Assembly (NCBI GenBank): GCA_030248215.1
Contig: JASANG010002560.1
Location: forward strand, 62,001 to 126,000
Length of the DNA stretch: 64,000 bases
Reading direction: 5' to 3'
DNA from: Enoplolaimus lenunculus
Taxonomy: Eukaryota; Nematoda; Enoplea; Enoplida; Thoracostomopsidae
In this document: positions 53,676 to 64,000 of the stretch, one piece after another
Numbering within the stretch: position 1 is the first letter of the stretch
Layout: each line of letters opens with the position of its first letter
Position numbers and translations under genes: made by a program
The notes under the pieces: model-generated
Databases searched by the model: none
Told to the model about the DNA's origin: nothing
The model's input: the letters and a program-made list of their open reading frames with translations, nothing else

Positions 53676-53885
53676 GTTCCCCACAGTGGAAAAGTCCTTT
53701 CCTCCACAGTGGGAAAGTCCTCATCCCACAGGGGAAAAGTCCTCTCCCCACAGTGGAAAATGAAAAAATCCTCCCCCCACAGGGGAAATGTCCTCCCCCC
53801 ACAGGGGAAATGTCCTCCCCCCACAGTGGAAAGTCCTCCCCCAAAGTGGACAATTCCTCCCCCCTAAGTGGAAACGTGATCCCCT
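53676..53885. repeat. 17-19-bp minisatellite
   Basis: About 11 copies of CCCACAGTGGAAAAGTCCTC with variants (AGGGGAAATG). Open frames on both strands here are repeat artefacts. Confidence 0.9.
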
Positions 53886-54480
53886 CGGGAGAGGGGTGGA
53901 ACGACGCAAGTGCCATCCGAGTTTCCCAAACAAGTCATCACACATAACGCTAATTATCATTAATAACCTTCTACACTACGCTGTAAGCATGAAAGTTTTC
54001 CTTAGCTTTCTTACAACTCTAATCACAGTCTCACAAGTACAGCTTAAAACTTCCTAAGTCATAAAAGGTACTACTTTAGAAATAGTATACTTTAGACAAA
54101 CTCTCACCGAAAGAAAAGTTCTAAAGAGAATCGGCATAGCACAAATGATTAAGTACTGGCTCCGTCATATACACAAACTAATCTCTATGGACAACGAAGC
54201 GTGGTATCACGCGGTCACAAACAATTCTTAAGTTCTCGAAAACACCAAATTGGACCCTGGCTGGCTGCGGTCAAGGGCCATAGTAGCCGTTAATAAGGAT
54301 AATTGTCGTAGTTTGTGATAAGTTGAAGTTTACCGTTTTCAGGCTACCTTTAGGTAAATTTTAGGTTGAAAATTTTATTCAAATTTGACTCAAAATCAGG
54401 TTGTAAAACGTTTTCTGGCTCAAAGCCGAATGGAAAGTCAGAAGTGCTATTAACTGCATTCAGAAACATATTACTATTAT

Positions 54481-54710
54481 TGGCCCGTATTCTCAATTGT
54501 GCGTAGCATCTATGACCAGTTGGTGATAGGTCTTGTAACTTTCGAACCAGTGAATGCTGATGCTCAAAATGGAGCACAGTTTTAGTATAGGATTTGCTCT
54601 AATGCTGTACACAATTTTGAATTCAACAAATGCAATCGTTAGTGAGTTTGAAAACATATTACTAACTGATAATTGTTGCTCTACACATATGAGACTATGA
54701 GCCATTGTTT
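54481..54710. mobile_element. MITE family F
   Basis: GGCCCGTATTCTCAATTGTG start and CACATATGAGACTATGAGCC end, with GTTGGTGATAGG inside. Confidence 0.7.
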
Positions 54711-54825
54711 GGATTAAACGTTAATGATGTTGCAATGGTAAAAAAATTTGCTTCGGCTGAACGACTTTGGTATTAAGTGTATACTGTGAAAAAAGGCTTT
54801 TTAAATAATCAATACGCTTTTCAAA

Positions 54826-54975
54826 AGTGAGGTTCGAAATTCAGCGCAATTTTTGCATTTAATTTGTTTTACTTCTGTGCCAACTTTGAGGTCTGCAATT
54901 GAAGCAGTAGTTCATCAGTTTGAAAACCTATCGCTAACCAAATGTTAGGTGCAATATACATTTCAGAAGAGTGGC
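54826..54975. mobile_element. MITE family F, right part
   Basis: Shares GTGAGGTTCGAAATTCAGC and AAAACCTATCGCTAACCAAA with the other copies; left end missing. Confidence 0.5.
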
Positions 54976-55479
54976 CCACAACTTTGAAACAAAACATATG
55001 CGTTATATGTTGTCTGCTAAAACGACTGATAAGTAGCCAGCATACGAAGGTGCCGCGAAACTGTGAAAATTTTTCCGGAAACTTATTCACAGAACGACGA
55101 AAATGTATACATTCAAATCACAACAATTTGTGCTCATCATAGACCGCACAGAAAACAAACGCCCGCCCATTGGGCGGTATGGGAGCAGCTACAGCGTTCT
55201 TAAATTTGCAAAAGGGGCCAACTCATTGGTAGCCGGGGGTACAGAGCCCGCCTGCCCCCCCTCCCTTGCTGGATATTGGTCAGACTATATGGTGCGGTCA
55301 TTATTAATCGCGATACCGTCGTGTATGTGTGGTTCTTATCATTGTAGTTTACGTTTGAATTGTCTTGAGATTTGATAAAATTTAATATTCTCAAACGCTC
55401 TAAATCATTTCTAACTTATATTAAGTTTCATTCATAACTCGTGTGAGAGCCGTCATGTATATAAAAGGTTAAAGCGTAT

Positions 55480-55615
55480 TTGAAACTATACTTACGGTGG
55501 CGGTATACCTTTGAAGACGCTCAGTACCATCCGTCACCGTTCAGCGGTGCGGTTCGCCGTTCGGCGCCGTTTGGCGCCGCCTTTTATCGTACCACAATGC
55601 GCGTTTATTGTCGCA
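55480..55615. mobile_element. Repeat family K fragment
   Basis: CG-rich GTTCGGCGCCGTTTGGCGCC and CGTACCACAATGCGC motifs. Confidence 0.45.
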
Positions 55616-55944
55616 TGAAACAGCATATCAAGACGTTGAAATTCTTGCGGTGGGGGCTAATAACGCCTGCTCCATTGGGTAGTAGAGCAAAACCATTGTG
55701 AGGCTAGGCTTAATTCACGCTTAGACTTATATCGATATTTCATTATTATGTTCAGTACCTACATGGACCGTAAACTGTATTATCTATTAATTTCCCAATG
55801 TAATCTAAAGTTTATAAAGAGTCCATTAAAAGCAAAAAATCTCAATGACAATTTAAATGAAAAGTAGGGGGTTTTGGGTCACATCATAACTGGAGCAGCC
55901 AGATCACGTTTTGTACCATGTGAATCTGATGCCAACGCTGTTAA

Positions 55945-56335
55945 TTTTGGACCACTCCCTAAAATCTTAAAACATAAATTATAACACTAACTTAACTCGA
56001 ATATTAGTTAAATTAAAACCTAAATGGCTGGACGGACTAACTAAACTAGAATTGTAAGTTTAACTTGGACTAACATGTTTTTAAGTTTAACACGACTTTA
56101 AGTTAAACTTATTTTTGGTTTGTATTCGATACCACACTATTAGCTTTGTACCACTCACTAAAATCTTAAAACATAAATTATAACACTAACCAAACTTGAA
56201 TATTGGTTTAAGTAATTCTTAAATAGATGGACGGACAAATATACTAAACTAGAATTGTAAGTTTAACTTGGACTAACATATTTTTAAGTTTAACACAAAG
56301 CTTATGTTAAAACTTATTTTTGGTATACAAATGCA
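55945..56335. repeat. Tandem duplication of about 200 bp
   Basis: Two adjacent blocks begin ACCACTC[C/A]CTAAAATCTTA and run through ATTGTAAGTTTAACTTGGAC to CTTATTTTTGGT. The interior is rich in TTAAACTT/AAGTTTAA inverted motifs. Confidence 0.85.
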
Positions 56336-56618
56336 GCCCAGAAATTATGGGTATCTAACAATCCATTAAATGTAATTTAAACTAAACATATCGAAAATTT
56401 TAAATGACTTTAAGCGTAAACCTACCGCTTAGTTTAGTTTATTTAGAAAGTTAGTGTAATGCTGCTGGATTAGCTTAAGTTTAAATCAAGTTAGATTAAG
56501 TTTTTAGAGAGTATCAAGTAAACCAACCAAAATCAAATGACAGATGGCTTTTAAACCCATAAGGTCCAATGAGAATACCATTTATTCAATTGAACTTACC
56601 AACGTGGTACTGAAAAGT

Positions 56619-56785
56619 AGCTAATCATAAGGAAGGACACGGTAGTGTCTCTTTCATAAGGAAGGACACGGTAATGTCTCTTATTATTATTTATTTATTT
56701 TATTTTATTTATTTATTTTTTATTATTATTATTTATTTATTATTATTTTTATTATTTATTATTTATTTATTTTTTATTTATTTAT
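56619..56785. repeat. 28-bp duplication and (TTTA)n low-complexity tract
   Basis: ATAAGGAAGGACACGGTA occurs twice in tandem, followed by about 110 bp of TTTA/TTA repeats. Confidence 0.85.
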
Positions 56786-57411
56786 AATATGTTTTACCCA
56801 AAATTTTTGATTCTAAAAATCGTTCATATTTTCATGCAGCTAGTTTAGATATGTATAATTTATCGCATGTAGCAACATCATACTATAAGCTTACTACATA
56901 CAATGACAGGTTCCATTCAAATTCTGTAGTAGCAAACTAGGCGAAAATTTGCTCTAATTTTTGTGCAAATTTTCTTCGTATTTTGACTCAGATAAACGGC
57001 GTCGAAGTAAACTATAAAACTACGCAGCCCCGGCACATAGAGCCAACAATTATTTTTTCAGCATTGCCTAGTGTGTTGGCTTAGCGTATTGTTATGCAAC
57101 AGTTGATGCTACATTATCTGGTTTTTCGTCATATTGTGCGTTGACTTTTTTAAAATCTGTAAAGAAAATTGTTTTAAAAACAGGAATATACATAGCTAGG
57201 TAGAGCAAACTATCATGAATGCGGATGGATTAAAATAATAATTGGTGGGGTTGGTGCATCGGTTATGAGTGACTTAATAATCTTGGTAAGTTAGTGGTTA
57301 TGAGTGACTTAATAATCTTGGTAAGTTAGTATCAATTCAATTTTGTTTGTTGTTCGATCTTTTCAGTATCTATACCCGAATCAGAACAAAGTTACTTTTG
57401 TAAAGTTGTGA
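56786..57411. other. Stretch without a gene
   Basis: Contains a 35-bp tandem duplication at about 57262-57332 (GGTTATGAGTGACTTAATAA). Nothing else recognised. Confidence 0.4.
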
Positions 57412-58538
57412 AACAAGTTGTTAAAGTGCCCCTAACCGGGCCATAGAAAAAGATATGTTTTGAAAATATATTTGATGTGTGACGTGTAAAGTTTAGAAAC
57501 AAGGGACTCGGACAAATTTTGAAAGTTAAATTCATGTACTACGTTTTTTCACAAAAATCGGGCTTATTTTCCAGGACAGCATATTTCAGATTGCCAAAAA
57601 AGTTTTGGCGGTCACAAGCAAGCTGTGATGTGTCACACAGAAACATATTTACAGCTTTGTTTGATAGTTTCGTAATTTTCTGAATTACCCGTTATCGCAA
57701 AAAAATGACTCATGGGGATAGACGCTTTGAACATGCGATGTGGAGATGTGATTTTCATCTTATTCAAGCACCATGAAACAAATGTTTACCTATTTACTAC
57801 TACTGGCACTGATAAGTGCCATTATTCACGGCACAAATTTCTAACCCTGTGTGGATTTTATACAAAAATGATAATTTACAAACATAGATGGCAGTATGAA
57901 GCTTTATAACCAACTTTAGTTTTATCGAAATCTTAACCTTTGTTTTTGAGTGGCCCATTGTTCATAGCACAGTATAATGCGACGTCAGCCTTCGTCTCCG
58001 GCATAAAATCGACCTCTCCGACTAATGCAAATTTTGGTTCAACTCTGACTCCGGTATTTTAACCTACGGTTGCTTCCTGGTTCATGCTGTAAACGAATGC
58101 TAAATTACGCAAAATTATAAACGAATATATAAAGTTTCAGAAAATATTGCACTTTGCCAGTACAATTCAGGTACGCAGACTTCTCAAGGGTTCTTCAAAA
58201 TTTTATCATGAAATAAAGCGATTACATTGTCAAATTTCTTTTTAACCGAAGGAAAACATCAAATATAATACTGTTTGATTTATGGCCGCCCAAAGCTGTG
58301 AATATGTTTCTGTGTGACACATCACAGCTTGCTTGTGACCGCCAAAACTTTTTTGGCAATCTGAAATATGCTGTCCTGGAAAATAAGCCCGATTTTTGTG
58401 AAAAAAGGTAGTACATGAATTTAACTTTCAAAATTTGTTCGAGTCCCTTGTTTCTAAACTTTACACGTTACACATCAAATATATTTTCAAAACATATCTT
58501 TTTCTATGGCCCGGTTAGGGGCACTTTAACAACTTGTT
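57412..58538. mobile_element. Fold-back element with arms of about 250 bp
   Basis: The arm 57412-57662 begins AACAAGTTGTTAAAGTGCCC. The arm at about 58288-58538 is its reverse complement, ending GGGCACTTTAACAACTTGTT. The arms are nearly identical; the loop of about 600 bp (57663-58287) shows no gene. Open frames within the arms are not supported as coding. Confidence 0.9.
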
Positions 58539-59032
58539 ATAGTACTACCGTAGTCTGATCTGAGCCACACTCAAAATAATATTTCTGACATTTAAGAAAA
58601 AAATTTTCTTACATTTAAGAAATATGATTAGCAAGGTTACTTGAAAATTATTTCTGTTATAACAGAAATATTTTCAAAAAAGTTTTGAAATAAAGTTTGA
58701 AAATAAACGCTTTCTAGTTATTTTTAGAAAAATTGTCTTAAATATCAGAAAAACTTTTCAGATTTGCCACAGAAAATACTTTTCTGTAGAAATTCAGAAA
58801 CTATTTTTTGTGTGCAATCCAAATGCTGACATGTATCTCGATGTCTTTTAGATATCTTAGAACCGTGCTAACAAAGAAATCTGTCCCTTAGACCAAAATT
58901 ATTTTCATATTGGAACGAAAATTTCTATATTATTTTATTGACGAATTTTTTTTATTCGGTAAGGCCAAAAATGATATTTCAAAGGATAGACAGGACGCTC
59001 AAGGGTTTAGAACGTTTCGGTGCCGCCATACT
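58539..59032. other. Stretch with TTTCTTA/TAAGAAA motifs
   Basis: The interval 58570-58810 has many TTTCTGA, TTAAGAAA and AAATATTTT motifs and may be a decayed palindromic element; no gene seen. Confidence 0.35.
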
Positions 59033-59286
59033 TCACTGTAAATTTCGATGAGTTAGTTAATCAACTCAGGAGAAAAATTGTTATTTCTGAGTTAATAACC
59101 CTAAACTTTAACTCACTCTGAGTTGAGTTGATTCTCACTCTAAGTTGAGTTGATTACGAGAAAGTTGGTTATTTAAATCAGAATGAGTTGTATCAGCTCA
59201 CAACTATGAGTTCTGATAGTCCTACCTCAGACTGAGTGATTTAACACAGTCTGAGTTGAAATCAACTCTCACTGGAATTACAGTGT
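59033..59286. mobile_element. MITE family C, complete
   Basis: CACTGTAAATTTCGATGAGT start and CTCTCACTGGAATTACAGTG end. Confidence 0.8.
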
Positions 59287-59383
59287 TGTGTGGCGATGCG
59301 CCAGACGTCGTCAAAACTATAACGCATCCCTTTATGTTTGCAATGAAAGATTTCACAAAGTCCTCAAAACAACTTGAATTATT

Positions 59384-59595
59384 GGGCCCATGTAAAGATC
59401 ATGGGCGGAACGTTTTTCTGTGGGACTAGAATAGAGTAAACTTAAACTTTAGACTAATTTTTTAGCTTGGATTAGGCTTAGGCTTAGGCTTAGGCTTAGG
59501 CCTAGGAATATGGCCATTCTTTCGCTTAGGCTTTAGGCTTAGGCTTAGCAATATGCTTTATAATTCTGTTCCGCCTCTGTTTTTTACATTGGCCA
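59384..59595. mobile_element. MITE family B
   Basis: GGGCCCATGTAAAGATCATG, GGAACGTTTTTCTGTGGGAC, a (TTAGGC)n core and CCGCCTCTGTTTTTTACATT. Confidence 0.8.
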
Positions 59596-61170
59596 ATTAT
59601 TGCAGCAACATTAAACGTTTCGACATATACTTAAAGCTTGAAGCTTTTAAATTGAGTTAAATTTGAAACAACGACACAGCTATAAATGAAGCAGAAAACA
59701 GCATACATAACTGTTGGTCAAAGGTTAATATAGACAAGAGGGGATAGAGCGAATATGTTCCCCCCTGAAATTTCTAAAAATACCAAAAACATAGACACTT
59801 TTAGGTAGTAAACGTGGTACATTTATACGTACAGGTCATAAAAATGATTTTTCTTGTTCGCTGCGCTCGCTACGATGTTACACCCTTGCAGAGGCGGATC
59901 CAAAAATTGTTGACGTGGGGGGGCGGGTTGGCAAATGTTATGAAATGCGAAAATTGTAAGGTAGGGACCTTACCATTTTAACACAAAAAAATTTCTGACC
60001 AGGAGGGCGTACGCTCCCCACCACCCCCGTTTGCCCTTCTGGATCCACTAGTGTACCCTAGCGCCATTAGGTATGGCCCATGAAAATGGTAATGATTTTA
60101 GGATAACGCCGTTGATGATGTTGGCTTAAAACTTTGCCTATTTAGTAGCAGGTTTAATGAAGTGGAATCGGACACGAGAAGATTGCAATTTTAGGGAAAA
60201 TTTGAACAAACCAAATTGAATTATTCAATAGTTGTTTTCAATTTAAATTTTAGTGTTGGCTTGTTTTGAGTGACAATTGTAAACCAGCTTACAGGCACAC
60301 CAGCCGAATTCGGTGACACAGGTCAGAAATTTGTCTCGCTTCCACGGGCCTGCAGTCAAGGGGGGCAGGGGTGCTCAGCACTCCCTGGAAATTTTTGAGC
60401 CTTCCCTCGAAAGTTTTCAACCTTGCTTGTAACTCATTGAAAACCTTTGAATGTCCCTCCTGAAAATTTTTTACACCCCATTAGCAAGGTTAGCTGGCTA
60501 TGGACCTAAGCTTGCATCAGATTAAGGGCGGGGGCTCGGAACAAATGGTCATTCAAAATCGGCTGTATGAACAATTTTAAACCACCTTTAAAAGCAAGGC
60601 AGCCGAATTCGGTGGGACAGCTAAGAATGAGTTACACTAATATTTAAAAAAACTCAAAAACAGTACTATAACTTTAAACTCGGTGACGACTATTACTGGC
60701 TGATCGCCAATTTTGGCTCGGGTCTGGTATTAACCTAAATGGGCCGTTGTGTACCGGTGCCATTCGGTGCTTTTTATGCTTCACGAAGTGTGAAATTTGT
60801 GCAAAATTTGTGTTTGTTTTCAAAAGTCACCGCCGCTAAGCGCAATGATAAAAGGAAACGTTTAAATGAGTGCGATTTCAAATTTTAATGCTTGTTATGG
60901 GCGTAGGTAGGATTTTGCTATTCGACAGCGCCGGTTTGAAACGGTGCCGTCTACGTCTAGGCATCCAGCAGAGAAACCAAAATTTACTGTTAAGATTTAG
61001 TACTAAAGCTACGTTCGGCTTCCAGTTCGCTTAGCTTGACTAGTTTTTCACTATTATGTATCGCGTTCCGCCTGTCAAAAATTTTTGGATTTGTCACAGG
61101 CATAGTAGTGTACTAATTTAATTGACATGCAAATTTTTGCAACTGCAATTTGCACGTTAAACTTGCAAGC
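59596..61170. other. Stretch without a recognised gene
   Basis: Unassigned sequence with a family K-like piece near 60735-60775 (GGGCCGTTGTGTACCGGTGC). No exon chain found on either strand. Confidence 0.35.
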
Positions 61171-61398
61171 AGTGGGGCCCGTATTCTCAAATGCGAATAT
61201 CATCTATGACTAGTGAGCGATAGGTTTTCAAACTGACAAACCTCTGCAATTGCGGATCTCAAAATTGGAACAGAAATAGGACAAAGCAAATGCGAAAATT
61301 TTGCTGAATTTTGATCCTGATCATACGCTGCTTTCAAAGTTACAAGACCTATCACTAACTGGTAATAGGTGTTAGACACATTTGAGAATACGAGCCCG
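61171..61398. mobile_element. MITE family F, complete
   Basis: GGGCCCGTATTCTCAAATGC and CATTTGAGAATACGAGCCC are clear inverted ends around CTAGTGAGCGATAGG and CTAACTGGTAATAGG. Confidence 0.85.
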
Positions 61399-61409
61399 GA
61401 TTATATGTA

Positions 61410-61837
61410 TACTGTAGTGACCCGAAAACGAGGGGGGACTGATATTTATTTGGCCTCTCCAGAGGGTACTACCCTTGTTATTCGATTACGGACTGTTATT
61501 TATTTTTAACCCGCCCTCCGCCGTTCTTCGTTAATGATATATATTCGGTACTGCAACTGTCCGTTGAATTAAACGTTTAGGGCGATAATGCAAGGCTATA
61601 CTTTAATGTACTTTCAAAATTTAAGTATATACGCTTTAAAGTTTCGAACTCAAATTATTTAAGCCTGGAGTCCTTTATGCACTACAATTAGGGATAATTG
61701 ACATTTATGGACTCTAATTAGGGTTTAGGGACTCTATCCGCTTACGGACTCTTATTAGGGATACGGACTCCTATTGATTGGTACTCAAAATGGGGAATTC
61801 CCTATTATTACCCCCCTCTTATTCGGGTCAATACAAA
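61410..61837 (-). mobile_element. MITE family A, complete, reverse
   Basis: TACTGTAGTGACCCGAAAAC and CTCTTATTCGGGTCAATAC ends; interior matches family A in reverse. It starts 12 bp after a family F element. Confidence 0.85.
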
Positions 61838-62721
61838 ACGGTAAAGTAACAACGCAGTAAAGTTTGTTTTGTGAAGATGGAAAAACGAAACCCCAAGACT
61901 ATTTCTGCAATCCATGAATATTAGTTTTGGGGGTCTTTTCAGTTATTCCTTCCACCGGAATCTGCTAAAAAATTGCATTACTTCGAGTTTTTTTCGCGTA
62001 TTTAAGCTCCTCTACCGCATCGTTTGGTTAATATTCTATATCCAAATTTGAATATTTGAAAAATTCGATTTTTGAGTACATTTGTGTATGTAGCTTTTTT
62101 GAGAATACAAATCTGCAGAAATAATTACAAACCAATGCTACAACTGGAAGTTTAAAACCGGCCCTAGCTACGGCAGAAAATGGTCATTTTTGTTTACGTT
62201 TAGGTTTACGCTTTAACGTTTTTAGTCTTGGGCGTAGAAATATACATATACTACTGTTACGCTGTTCTAAAACCGAACAAAATATAAAATTTTGAACATT
62301 AATTTTCAATATATTTCACGCAAAAATGTGCTAAATTCGACAAATTAATGTTTTGAAGAGTTGAGCATAACTGCATCAAACATAACACGAGTTTTCTTAG
62401 CTGTGATTTAATTATTCTACTTTTAAGCAGTCCCATCTTGAGAAATTCCAAAGGTGCTTGCATATGCCTAATATTTCCTATTACATAAGGTCTTGCAAAG
62501 GGGGAGTGTGAAACAAGTTAGCTGAAATAGCATGCAATTTGTTTATGATATACATTGCTCAGATGAAATGGTTTGTCTACTACGACTGCAATTTTAGCTA
62601 AATTAGCAAAAATACTTGCGTGTAGTCAAATTATGTTGAAACAAACGCAGAGTATACAGCGTTTTACCAGGCAGAACAGGGCCGAAATATGAGGGGTTTC
62701 AGGGCTCTCAAGTTGACTTAC
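61838..62721. other. Stretch without a recognised gene
   Basis: AT-rich; a short family B-like core with TTTAGGTTTACG at 62198-62275. Confidence 0.35.
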
Positions 62722-62932
62722 TACACTGTAAACTTCAGTGAGTTGATTTTAACTCAGAATGAGTTGAATCCACTCAGTCTGAGTTAATTAATCAACTCAC
62801 AAACTCAGCTCTCAGGTCATAGTGAGAATTAGCTCAACGCAGAGTGAGTTAATAATGATTACTGATATTAATTCAGAAAAAACCAACTCGCTAGCTGAAT
62901 TGATTGATCAGCTCATTGGAATTTACAGTGTA
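62722..62932. mobile_element. MITE family C, complete
   Basis: ACACTGTAAACTTCAGTGAG start and CTCATTGGAATTTACAGTGT end. Confidence 0.8.
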
Positions 62933-63234
62933 GCCACTTTTTCGTACCATGTTTTGCTTTTAGTACAGATATGATGTTTATGTATCGGTCGTTTTCTCTA
63001 AATTTATATTATAAAAATTCCTCAAGTCTACTCTTAAAGGTTTTACAATCACTGTGGTACTGATAAAGATTTATGACAAAATTAACTCTAAATCAAGCGA
63101 ATCGAATGTAATGCGTGTGTTTATCAGACTACTTGTGAACACGCAAAATCTGCTTATTTTCAGCCTCAGGTAAAATGAGCTTAATAGAAACTGAAACAGA
63201 GAATATATAAACAATTTTGATTAGTTTGAGATTA

Positions 63235-63953
63235 GGGCTCATGTAAAGATCAGAGGCGGAACGTTTTTCTGCGTGATTGCAATTAAGGCTTAAGCTTTAG
63301 ACTATTTTTTTTGATTAGGCTTAGGCTTAGGCTTTAAGGCGTAAGCGCATTCTTATGCTTATGTTTAGGCATATGCTTTTACTACTCCAATACAGTAACG
63401 CTTAAGCTTTTGACTAATTTATTTTGCTTAGGCTTAGGCTTGGACTATAAAGTATGAGCTCATTTTTACGCTTACGCTTAGTCTTAGGAAAAATATGCTT
63501 TTACTACTGTTACTGAAGCGACCCGAATAATAGAGGGGTAATAAGAGGGGGTCCCCATTTTGGTTCCAAATCAATAGGAGTCCGTATCCCTAATAAGAGT
63601 CTGTAAACTATTAGAGACCCTAAACCCGAATTAGAGTCCATAAATGTCAATTATCCCTAATTGTACCGCATAAACAGCTCCAGAACCAAATAAACTTGAC
63701 TTCAAAACTTTAAAGCATACTTAAGTTTTGAAAGTGCATTCCTAAAGTATAACCTTGCATTATGGCCCAAGCTATTGACACACGACAAGTATTTAAACGT
63801 TTAATTCAACGGATAGTTGCAGTACCGCATATATATCAGTAACGAAGGGTGGCGGAGCGTGTATTAAAAATAAATAACAGTCCGTAACCGATAACAGGGG
63901 TCCCACTCTTATTCGGGTCACTACATTACGACCCTATTCTGTACATTGGCCGA
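63235..63953. mobile_element. MITE family B interrupted by family A
   Basis: GGCTCATGTAAAGATCAGAG left end, two (TTAGGC)-like blocks, then a complete family A element (63511-63926), after which the family B right end ACGACCCTATTCTGTACATT continues. Confidence 0.7.
63511..63926 (+). mobile_element. MITE family A inside family B
   Basis: ACTGAAGCGACCCGAATAAT left end and CTCTTATTCGGGTCACTACA right end; complete. Confidence 0.85.
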
Positions 63954-64000
63954 GAATTAAGTAAATGTTCAAAGAAAAATGCTGACAGAACGCAAACTAA

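Noticed and set aside
53524..53916. 130-codon minus-strand frame and overlapping plus-strand frames
   Set aside because: All read through the 17-19-bp minisatellite.
57541..58431. Frames at both ends of the fold-back element
   Set aside because: They are mirror images of the same arm sequence, have no recognisable domains and no splice context.

Overview
This window is AT-rich, spliced eukaryotic DNA. Its genes are split into many short exons with GT-AG introns of about 100 to 2,500 bases, and the space between and inside them is filled with short inverted-repeat (MITE-like) elements, tRNA-derived repeats and minisatellites. The gene families present (SMG8, membrane gamma-glutamyltransferase-like protein, cytidine deaminase, stonustoxin-like protein) suggest an invertebrate animal or a close relative. 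I cannot name the species. No bacterial features, rRNA or CRISPR array are seen.

Layout. 1-4.2 kb: repeats only, including a MITE broken by two other MITEs, (TTAGGC)-type arrays and a tRNA-derived SINE. 4.2-15.0 kb (+): a seven-exon gene of the stonustoxin (SNTX) MACPF/CDC-like family with a fibronectin type III region, its 5' end unresolved. 16.5-20.0 kb (-): a complete three-exon cytidine deaminase of 147 residues, made of exons too short to stand out as ORFs. 20-25 kb: repeats, including 23 copies of a 61-bp minisatellite. 25.0-25.4 kb (-): one or two possible exons of an unrecognised gene. 25.9-39.5 kb (+): a complete 22-exon SMG8 gene (nonsense-mediated mRNA decay) with one GC-AG intron. 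41.8-52.6 kb (-): an 11-exon type II membrane protein of the gamma-glutamyltransferase family whose catalytic residues appear to be lost. 52.6-64 kb: no convincing gene. It holds a 1.1-kb fold-back element, MITEs and simple repeats.

The gene models were built by hand. Splice phases agree at every junction of the SMG8, deaminase, GGT-like and SNTX models, which is the main support for them. The genes do not form a functional cluster. The most unusual points are the GGT-like pseudoenzyme with a triplicated exon start, a MITE family with nematode-type telomere repeats inside it, a MITE family carrying a tRNA-like segment, and extensive nesting of MITEs.
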